Source of the DNA: Liolophura sinensis
Taxonomy: Eukaryota; Mollusca; Polyplacophora; Chitonida; Chitonidae
Assembly: GCF_032854445.1 (NCBI RefSeq)
Contig: NW_027018424.1
Location: 1-28,412 of the forward strand
Length of the DNA stretch: 28,412 bases
Direction of reading: 5' to 3'
Of the stretch, positions 20,811 through 28,412 are shown in pieces. A model generated the notes under the pieces. It made no database searches and had not been told where the DNA came from. It saw only the letters and a program-made list of their open reading frames with translations. The position numbers were made by a program, and so were the translations under genes. Each line of letters opens with the position of its first letter. The first letter of the stretch is position 1.

Positions 20811-21359
20811 AATGATCATTCAATTGTCACTACAGCCAAAAGTATTGGTCGGAGAGCAACGCGGTTTGCACCATTCGATTTCTCGTCACAAAATACGTCG
20901 GATTAGCCTCTTACCAGCAGCACTGGAACAGTTTTTCCACTTTTGCATTTTTGCCTGGTTTTTTTGTTAATTGAAATCGACTACACTGTACTCTGTACAA
21001 TCGCGACTGGTCATTACTATATTCAACTTTTGACTATAAGTTATGTGCCCTTCGGTAGCCCAGAAGACCTGAAATCTTTGGGCTAAGCCCATTTAACTCA
21101 CCCAGCAATTGTCTTACTTCTAAGTCCAAGACAATCTCAATGTCTTTATCTACGTGTAGAAAAACCAGACCATTTGTACATAAAAAACACAAGGCACTTG
21201 ATACAGTCTGCTGTAAAAAGTACAACTGAACACTGACCCACATGAATAAGGTCCCAAAAGATGCGGTATTGAGCCAGGAATCGGCAGCTGTTGAAAAATT
21301 GCAAATTTCTCTGGTTTCCATGGAGTAAGAGCCGTTGCTGGGCACGTGATTATGACATA
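20811..21359. repeat. Satellite monomer 44 (class B)
   Basis: B with ATCGACTAC. Private GGTTTTTTTG, AAGGCACTTG, GGTCCCAAAAG and CAGGAATCGG. Confidence 0.92.
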
Positions 21360-21909
21360 AATGATCATTCAATTGTCACTACAGGCAAAAGTATTAGTCG
21401 GAGAGCAACGCGGTTTGCACCATTCGATTTCTCGTCACAAAATACGTCGGATTAGCCTCCTACCAGCAGCAACTGGAATAGTTTTTCCACTTTTGCATTT
21501 TTACTTGGTCTTTTTGTTAATTGAAACCGGCTACACTGTACTCTGTACAATCGCGACTGGTCATTACTATATTCAACTTTTGACTATAAGTTATGTGGCC
21601 TTCGGTAGCCCAGAAGACCTGAAATCTTTGGGCTAAGCCCATTTAACTCACCCAGCAATTGCCTTACTTCTAAGAGCAAGACAATCTCAATGTCTTTATC
21701 TACGTGTAGAAAAACCACACCATGTGTACGTTAAAAAGACAAGGTACTTGATACAGTCTGCTGTAAAAAGTACAACTGAACACTGACCCACTTCAGTAAG
21801 GTGCCAAAAGATGCGGAATTGAGCCAGGCATCGGCAGCTGTTGAAAAATTGCAAATTTCCCTGGTTTCCATGGAGTAAGAGCCCTTGCTGTGCACGTGAT
21901 TATGGCATA
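21360..21909. repeat. Satellite monomer 45 (class C)
   Basis: CCTCCTACC and TTTACTTGG as at 3845. Private GAAACCGGC, CCATGTGTACG and TTAAAAAGAC. Confidence 0.92.
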
Positions 21910-22185
21910 AATGATCATTAAATTGTCACTACAGCCAAAAGTATTGGTCGGAGAGCAACGCGGTTTGCACCAGTCGATTTCTCGTCACAAAATACGTCGG
22001 ATTAGCCTCTAACCAGCAGCACTGGAACAGTTTTTCCACTTTTGCATTTTTACCTGGTCTTTTTGTTAATTGAAATCGGCTACACTGTACTCTGTACAAT
22101 CGCGACTGGTCATTACTATATTCAACTTTTGACTATAAGTTATGTGCCCTTCGGTAGCCCAGAAGACCTGAAATCTTTCGGCTAA
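21910..22185. repeat. Short monomer 46 (class S, 276 bp)
   Basis: CTCTAACC shared with 4395 and 11779. Private CACCAGTCGATT. Confidence 0.93.
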
Positions 22186-22727
22186 ATTGTATTGTCCCTA
22201 CAGCCAAAAGTATTAGTCGGAGAGCAACGCGGTTTGCACCATTCGATTTCTCGTCACAAAATACGTCGGATTAGCCTCTTATTAGTAGCACTGGAACAGT
22301 TTTTCCACTTTTGCATTTTTACCTGGTATTTTTGTTAATTGAAATCGGCTACACTGTACTCTGTACAATCGCGACTGGTCATTACTATATTCAACTTTTG
22401 ACTATAAGTTATGTGCCCTTCGGTAGCCCAGAAGACGTCAAATCTTTCGGCTAAGCCCATTTAACTCACCCAGCAATTGTCTTACTTCTAAGTGCAAGAC
22501 AATCTCAATGTCTTTATCTACGTGTAGAAAAACCACACCATTTGTATGTGAAAAACACAAGGTACTTGATACAGTCTGCTGTAAAAAGTACAACTGAACA
22601 CTGACCCACTTCAGTAAGGTGCCAAAAGATGCGGAATTGAGCCAGGCATCGGCAGCTGTTGAAAAATTGCAAATTTCCCTGGTTTCCATGGAGTAAGAGC
22701 CGTTGCTGGGCACGTGATTATGACATA
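22186..22727. repeat. Satellite monomer 47 (class D)
   Basis: ATTGTCCCTAC junction. TTATTAGTAGC and TTGTATGTG are shared with 23554. GTGCCAAAAG rather than GTGCAAAAAG. Confidence 0.92.
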
Positions 22728-23277
22728 AATGATCATTCCATTGTCACTACAGCCAAAAGTATTGGTCGGAGAGCAACGCGGTTTGCACCATTCGATTTCT
22801 CGTCACAAAATACGTCGAATTAGCCTCTTACCAGCAGCATCTGGAATAGTTTTTCCACTTTTGCATTTTTGCCTGGTCTTTTTGTTAATTGAAATCGGCT
22901 ACACTGTACTCTGTACAATCGCGACTGGTCATTACTATATTCAACTTTTGACTATAAGTTATGTGCCCTTCGGTAGCCCAGAAGACGTCAAATCTTTGGG
23001 CTAAGCCCATTTAACTCACCCAGCAATTGCCTTACTTCTAAGTGCAAGACAATCTCAATGTCTTTGTCTACGTGTAGAAAAACCACACCATTTGTACATG
23101 AAAAACACAAGGTACTTGATACAGTCTGCTGTAAAAAGTACAACTGACCACAGACCCACATGAATAAGGTGCCAAAAGATGCGGAATTGGGCCAGGCATC
23201 GGCAGCTGTTAAAAAATTGCAAATATCCCTGGTTTCCATGGAGTAAGAGCCGTTGCTGGGCACGTGATTATGACATC
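22728..23277. repeat. Satellite monomer 48 (mosaic)
   Basis: C-like insertion (CAGCATCTGG; 550 bp), D-like GACGTCAAATC, B-like CATGAATAAGG, and an E-like end (GAATTGGGCC, GCAAATATCC). Private CATTCCATTG and CGTCGAATTAG. Confidence 0.88.
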
Positions 23278-23553
23278 AATGATCATTTAATTGTCGCTAC
23301 AGCCAAAAGTATTGGACGGAGAGCAACGCGGTTTGCACCATTCGATTTCTCGTCACAAAATACGTCGGATTAGCCTCTTACCAGCAGCACTGGAACAGTT
23401 TTTCCACTTTTGCATTTTTACCTGGTCTTTTTGTTAATTGAAATCGGCTACACTGTACTCTGTACAATCGCGACTGGTCATTACTATATTCAACTTTTGA
23501 CTATAAGTTATGTGCCCTTCGGTAGCCCAGAAGACCTGAAATCTTTCGGCTAA
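23278..23553. repeat. Short monomer 49 (class S, 276 bp)
   Basis: CATTTAATTGTCGC and TTGGACGGAG, both shared with 24096. Last short unit in the window. Confidence 0.92.
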
Positions 23554-24095
23554 ATTGTATTGTCCCTACAGCCAAAAGTATTAGTCGGAGAGCAACGCGG
23601 TTTGCACCATTCGATTTCTCGTCACAAAATACGTCGGATTAGCCTCTTATTAGTAGCACTGGAACAGTTTTTCCACTTTTGCATTTTACCTGGTATTTTT
23701 GTTAATTGAAATCGGCTACACTGTACTCTGTACAATCGCGACTGGTCATTACTATATTCAACTTTTGACTATAAGTTATGTGCCCTTCGGTAGCCCAGAA
23801 GACGTCAAGTCTTTCGGCTAAGCCCATTTAACTCACCCAGCAATTGTCTTACTTCTAAGTGCAAGACAATCTCAATGTCTTTATCTACGTGTAGAAAAAC
23901 CACACCATTTGTATGTGAAAAAACACAAGGTACTTGATACAGTCTGCTGTAAAAAGTACAACTAAACACTGACCCACATTTATAAGGTGCCAAAAGATGC
24001 GGAATTGGGCCAGGCATCGGCAGCTGTTAAAAAATTGCAAATATCCCTGGTTTCCATGGAGTAAGAGCCGTTGCTGGGCACGTGATTATGACATC
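23554..24095. repeat. Satellite monomer 50 (D start, E end)
   Basis: ATTGTCCCTAC junction, TTATTAGTAGC, GACGTCAAGTC, then CATTTATAAGG and GAATTGGGCC. Indels: GCATTTTACC and GAAAAAACAC. Confidence 0.9.
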
Positions 24096-24645
24096 AATGA
24101 TCATTTAATTGTCGCTACAGCCAAAAGTATTGGACGGAGAGCAACGCGGTTTGCACCATTCGATTTCTCGTCACAAAATACGTCGGATTAGCCTCTTACC
24201 AGCAGCACTGGAACAGTTTTTCCACTTTTGCATTTTTACCTGGTCTTTTTGTTAATTGAAATCGGCTACACTGTACTCTGTACAATCGCGACTGGTCATT
24301 ACTATATTCAACTTTTGACTATAAGTTATGTGCCCTTCGGTAGCCCAGAAGACCTGAAATCTTTGGGCTCAGCCCATTTAACTCACCCAGCAATTGCCTT
24401 ACTTCTAAGTGCAAGACAATCTCAATGTCTTTGTCTACGTGTAGAAAAACCACACCATTTGTACATGAAAAACACAAGGTACTTGATACAGTCTGCTGTA
24501 AAAAGTACAACTGAACACTGACCCACTTCAGTAAGGTTCCAAAAGATTCGGAATTGAGCCAGGGCATCGGCAGCTATTGACAAATTGCAAATTACCCTGG
24601 TTTCCATGGAGTAAGAGCCGTTGCTACGCACGTGATTATGACATA
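24096..24645. repeat. Satellite monomer 51 (class A)
   Basis: TTGGACGGAG, GGGCTCAGCCC, TTTGTCTACG, GGTTCCAAAAGATTCGG, CAGCTATTGAC (loses CAGCTG), CTACGCACGTG. Confidence 0.9.
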
Positions 24646-25191
24646 AATGATCATTCAATTGTCGCTACAGCCAAAAGTATTGGTCGGAGAGCAACGCGGT
24701 TTGCACCATTCGATTTCTCGTCACAAAATACGTCAGATTAGCCTCTTACCAGCAGCACTGGAACAGTTTTTCCACTTTTGCATTTTTACCTGGTCTTTTG
24801 TTAATTGAAATCGGCTACACTGTACTCTGTACAATCGCGACTGGTCATTACTATATTCAACTTTTGACTATAAGTTATGTGCCCTTCGGTAGCCCAGATG
24901 ACCTGAAATCTTTGGGCTAAGCCCATTTAACTCACCCAGCAATTGTCTTACTTCTAAGTCCAAGACAATCTCAATGTCTTTATCTACGTGTAGAAAAACT
25001 AGACCATTTGTACATAAAAAACACAAGGTACTTGATACAGTCTGCTGTAAAAAGTACAACTAATCACTGACACACATTTATAAGGTGCCAAAAGATGCGG
25101 AATTGGGCCAGGCATCGGCAGCTGTTAAATAATTGCAAATATCCCTGGTTTCCATGGAGTAAGAGCCGTTGCTCCGCACGTGATTGACATA
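24646..25191. repeat. Satellite monomer 52 (class E, 546 bp)
   Basis: GTCAGATTAGCC, AACTAGACC, TAATCACTGACAC, TTAAATAATTG, and CTCCGCACGTGATTGAC lacking three bases. Confidence 0.9.
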
Positions 25192-25742
25192 AATGATCAT
25201 TCAATTGTCACTACAGCCAAAAGTATTGGTCGGAGAGCAACGCGGTTTGCACCATTCGATTTCTCGTCACAAAATACGTCGGATTAGCCTCTTACTAGCA
25301 GCACTGGAACAGTTTTTCCACTTTTGCATTTTTGCCTGGTCTTTTTGTTAATTGAAATCGGCTACACTGTACTCTGTACAATCGCGACTGGTCATTACTC
25401 TATTCAACTTTTGACTATAAGTTATGTGCCCTTCGGTAGCCCAGAAGACATCAAATCTTTGGGCTAAGCCCATTTAACTCACCAACAATTGGTCTTACTT
25501 CTAAGTCGAAGACAATCTCAATGTCTTTATCTACGTGTAGAAAAACCACACCATTTGTTACATTAAAAACACAAGGTACTTGATACAGTCTGCTGTAAAA
25601 TGTACAAATGATCACAGACACACATGAATAAGGTGCCCAAAAGATGCGGAATTGAGCCAGGTATCGGCAGCTGTTGAAAAATTGCAAATTTCCCTGGTTT
25701 CCATGGAGTAAGAGCCGTTGCTGGGCACGTGATTATGACATA
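25192..25742. repeat. Satellite monomer 53 (class B-like)
   Basis: TTACTCTATTC, AGACATCAAATC, AAGTCGAAGAC and ACAAATGATCACAG. Indels in CAATTGGTC and TTTGTTACATT. Confidence 0.88.
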
Positions 25743-26293
25743 AATGATCATTCAATTGTCACTACAGCCAAAAGTATTGGTCGGAAAGCAACGCGGTTTG
25801 CACCATTCGATTTGTCGTCACAAATACGTCGGATTAGCCTCTTACCAGCAGCACTGGAACTGTTTTTCCAATTTTGCATTTTAACCTGGTCTTTTTGTTA
25901 ATTGAAATCGCTACACTGTACTCTGTACAATCGCGACTGGTCATTACTATATTCAACTTTTGACTATAAGTTATGTGCCCTTCGGTAGCCCAGAAGACCT
26001 GAAATCTTGGGCTCAGCCCATTTAACTCACCCAGCAATTGCCTTACTTCTAAGTGCAAGACAATCTCAATGTCTTTGTCTACGTGTAGCAAAAACCAACA
26101 TCCATTTGTACAATGAAAAACACAAGGTACTTGATACAGTCTGCTGTAAAAAGATACAACTGAACACTGACCCACTTCAGTAAGGTTCCAAAGATTCGGA
26201 ATTGAGCCAGGCATCGGCAGCTATTGACAAATTGCAAATTTACCCTGGTTTCCATGGAGTAAGAGCCGTTGCTACGCACGTGATTATGACATA
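25743..26293. repeat. Satellite monomer 54 (class A-like)
   Basis: GGAAAGCAAC, TTTGTCGTC and CCAATTTTGC. The second half follows 24096 (GGTTCC, GATTCGG, CAGCTATTGAC). Many indels. Confidence 0.87.
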
Positions 26294-26841
26294 AATGATC
26301 ATTCAATTGTCGCTACAGCCAAAAGTATTGGTCGGAGAGCAACGCGGTTTGCACCATTCGATTTCTCGTCACAAAATACGTCAGATTAGCCTCTTACCAG
26401 CAGCACTGGAACAGTTTTTCCACTTTTGCATTTTTACCTGGTCTTTTGTTAATTGAAATCGGCTACACTGTACTCTGTACAATCGCGACTGGTCATTACT
26501 ATATTCAACTTTTTGACTATAAGTTATGTGGCCCTTCGGTAGCCCAGATGACCTGAAATCTTTGGGCTAAGCCCATTTAACTCACCCAGCAATTGTCTTA
26601 CTTCTAAGTCCAAGACAATCTCAATGTCTTTATCTACGTGTAGAAAAACTAGACCATTTGTACATAAAAAACACAAGGTACTTGATACAGTCTGCTGTAA
26701 AAAGTACAACTTAATCACTGACACACATTTATAAGGTGCCAAAAGATGCGGAATTGGGCAGGCATCGGCAGCTGTTAAATAATTGCAAATATCCCTGGTT
26801 TCCATGGAGTAAGAGCCGTTGCTCCGCACGTGATTGACATA
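26294..26841. repeat. Satellite monomer 55 (class E)
   Basis: Counterpart of 24646 with extra bases at CTTTTTGAC, GTGGCCC and ACTTAATCAC. Confidence 0.88.
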
Positions 26842-27385
26842 AATGATCATTCAATTGTCACTACAGCCAAAGTATTGTCGGAGAGCAACGCGGTTTGCAC
26901 CATTCGATTTCTCGTCACAAAATACGTCGGATTAGCCTCTTACTAGCAGCACTGGAACAGTTTTTCACTTTTGCATTTTTGCCTGGTCTTTTTGTTAATT
27001 GAAATCGGCTACACTGTACTCTGTACAATCGCGACTGGTCATACTCTATTCAACTTTTGACTATAAGTTATGTGCCCTTCGGTAGCCCAGAAGACATCAA
27101 TCTTTGGGCTAAGCCCATTTACACTCACCCAACAATTGTCTTACTTCTAAGTCGAAGACAATCTCAATGTCTTTATCTACGTGTAGAAAAACCACACCAT
27201 TTGTACATTAAAACACAAGGTACTTGATACAGACTGCTGTAAATGTACAAATGATCACAGACACACATGAATAAGGTGCCAAAAGATGCGGAATTGAGCC
27301 AGGTATCGGCAGCTGTTGAAAAATTGCAAATTTCCCTGGTTTCCATGGAGTAAGAGCCGTTGCTGGGCACGTGAATTATGACATA
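26842..27385. repeat. Satellite monomer 56 (class B-like, 544 bp)
   Basis: Counterpart of 25192 with about ten single-base gains or losses, for example CCAAAGTATTGTCGG, GTTTTTCAC and TTAAAACAC. Confidence 0.87.
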
Positions 27386-27936
27386 AATGATCATTCAATT
27401 GTCACTACAGCCAAAGTATTGGTCGGAAAGCAACGCGGTTTGCACCATTCGATTTGTCGTCACAAAATACGTCGGATTAGCCTCTTACCAGCAGCACTGG
27501 AACTGTTTTTCCAATTTTGCATTTTTTGCCTGGTCTTTTTGTAAATTGAAATCGGCTACACTGTACTATGTACCATCGCGACTGGTCATTACTATATTCA
27601 ACTTTTGACTATATGTTATGTGCCCTTCGGTAGCCCAGAAGACGTCAAATGTTTGGGCTAAGCCCATTTAACTCACCCAGCAATTGCATTACTTCTAAGT
27701 CCAAGACAATCTCATGTCTTTATCTACGTGTAGAAAAACCACACCATTCGTACATGAAAAACACAAGGTACTTGATACAGTCTGCTGTAAAAAGTACAAC
27801 TGACCACAGACCCACATGAATAAGGTGCCAAACGATACGGAATTGAGCCAGGTATCGGCAGCTGTTGAAAAAATGCAAATTTCCCTGGTTTCCCATGGAG
27901 TTAAGAGCCCCTTGCTGGGCACGTGATTATGACATA
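27386..27936. repeat. Satellite monomer 57 (mosaic)
   Basis: First half as 25743 (GGAAAGCAAC, TTTGTCGTC, CCAATTTTGC), then GACGTCAAATG and CATGAATAAGG. Indels in TCCCATGGAGTTAAG, which leave CCATGG intact. Confidence 0.87.
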
Positions 27937-28412
27937 AATGATCATTTAATTGTCACTACAGCCAAAAGTATTGGTCGGAGAGCAACGCGGTTTGCACCAT
28001 TCGATTTCTCGTCACAAAATACGTCGGATTAGCCTCTACCAGCAGCACTGGAACAATTATTTCAATTTTGCATTTTTGCCTGGTCTTTTTGTTTATTGAA
28101 ATCGGCTACACTGTACTCTGTACAATCGCGACTGGTCATTACTATATTCAACTTTTGACTATAAGTTATGCGCCCTTCGGTAGCCCAGAAGGCCTGAAAT
28201 CTTTGGGCCAAGCCCATTTAACTCACCCAGCAATTGTCTTACTTCTAAGTCCAAGACAATCTCAATGTCTTTATCTATGTGTAGAAAAACCACACCATTT
28301 GTACGGTGAAAAACACAAGGTACTTGATTACAGTCCTGCTGTAAAAAGTACAACTGAACACTGACCCACTTCAGTAAGGTGCCAAAGGATACGGAATTGG
28401 GCCAGGTATCGG
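27937..28412. repeat. Satellite monomer 58 (partial, 476 bp)
   Basis: Cut by the window end before the 3' palindromes. Divergent: CAATTATTTCAATTTTG, GTTTATTG, ATGCGCCC, AAGGCCTG, TCTATGTG, GATTACAGTCCTG. Confidence 0.88.

Larger units (their letters stand above)
20811..22727. repeat. Higher-order repeat copy 4 (B-C-S-D, 1917 bp)
   Basis: Units at 20811, 21360, 21910 and 22186. It shares variants (CCTCCTACC, TTTACTTGG, CTCTAACC) with copy 1 rather than with the nearer copies 2 and 3. It sits exactly 17515 bp from copy 1. Confidence 0.9.
23278..24095. repeat. Minimal higher-order repeat (S-D/E, 818 bp)
   Basis: S at 23278 and a 542-bp unit at 23554 that starts as D and ends as E. It is the last occurrence of the half-unit junction in the window. 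Confidence 0.85.
24646..27936. repeat. Two copies of a three-unit repeat (~1648 bp)
   Basis: Units at 24646, 25192 and 25743 correspond to units at 26294, 26842 and 27386. Shared private variants are GTCAGATTAGCC, AACTAGACC, TTAAATAATTG and CTCCGCACGTG in the first unit, AAGTCGAAGAC and AAATGATCACAG in the second, and GGAAAGCAAC with CCAATTTTG in the third. The period varies (1648, 1650, 1643) because of scattered single-base indels. The third pair agrees in its first half but not throughout. This order is unrelated to B-C-S-D. Confidence 0.82.
1..28412. repeat. Satellite DNA array, ~549-bp monomer, 58 units
   Basis: The palindrome AATGATCATT (or its derived junction form) recurs every 546-551 bp, or every 269-276 bp at short units, from first base to last, always in the same orientation. 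Landmarks repeat in fixed order: AATGATCATT (unit 1-10), a T-tract cluster (about 122-155), TGTACTCTGTACA (177-189), TGGGCTAAGCCCA (269-281), CAGCTG (475-480), CCATGG (508-513) and CACGTG (533-538). No stretch lies outside the repeat, so both array ends are beyond the window. Tandem satellites of this length are a eukaryotic feature. I do not recognise the family and cannot name the host. A possible role in heterochromatin or centromeres is inference from the architecture only. Confidence 0.97.

Noticed and set aside
1-28412. CRISPR array or prokaryotic repeat cassette
   Set aside because: There are no short repeat/spacer alternations. The repeated unit is hundreds of bases long and fills the whole sequence.
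1-28412. Ribosomal or histone-type tandem gene cluster
   Set aside because: No rRNA-like conserved blocks and no long conserved reading frame occur in the 549-bp unit.

Overview
The whole window is one uninterrupted tandem satellite array. There is no unique sequence and no flank at either end. I see no gene, RNA gene, transposon, CRISPR array or prokaryotic signal. A monomer of about 549 bp is repeated head to tail in one orientation. Placing the unit start at the palindrome AATGATCATT gives 58 units: 45 of roughly full length, 12 short ones (269-276 bp), and one cut by the window end. An array this long, with higher-order structure, points to a eukaryotic chromosome (centromeric, pericentromeric or subtelomeric heterochromatin). 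The species cannot be named. CpG steps are only mildly under-represented (about 16 per monomer by hand count), which argues weakly against a heavily CpG-methylated vertebrate genome.

Monomer classes, named here from shared variants. A: 549 bp, CTTCAGTAAGG in the second half. B: 549 bp, CATGAATAAGG, often GTATTGAG and TTGACAAATTG. C: 550 bp, an extra A in CAGCAACTGG, then TATGTGGCC, AGAGCAAG and TTATGGCATAA. S: about 276 bp, unit positions 1-276 only. D: 542 bp, follows S, starts with a 5-bp ATTGT filler joined to unit position 13, and carries GGTATTTTTG and usually GACGTCAAATC. E: CATTTATAA, GAATTGGGCC and GTTAAAAAATTGCAAATATC.

Layout. 1-3295 holds mixed A, B, C and E units. 3296-22727 is dominated by the higher-order repeat B-C-S-D, which is exactly 1917 bp in four copies (3296-5212, 14780-16696, 16697-18613, 20811-22727). 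Reduced forms are B-S-D (1367 bp) and S-D (818 bp), and there is one expanded copy with two S units in a row. Chimeric monomers at 8766, 10132, 10681 and 19713 record recombination between classes. 22728-28412 is more divergent and contains a different three-unit repeat of about 1648 bp.

Longer co-linear duplications (offsets 17515, about 7382, 8200 and 9032 bp) show that multi-kilobase blocks were copied as well as single monomers. The 14780-19712 block looks the most recently amplified, since neighbouring 1917-bp copies differ at only about nine positions. Single-base indels cluster at 9930-11900 and 24500-28412. These may be consensus errors from long reads or real decay, and they matter for any downstream use.

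Open reading frames of 60-134 codons recur on both strands simply because the monomer recurs. They overlap each other, are broken in many units and resemble nothing I recognise, so no coding sequence is annotated.
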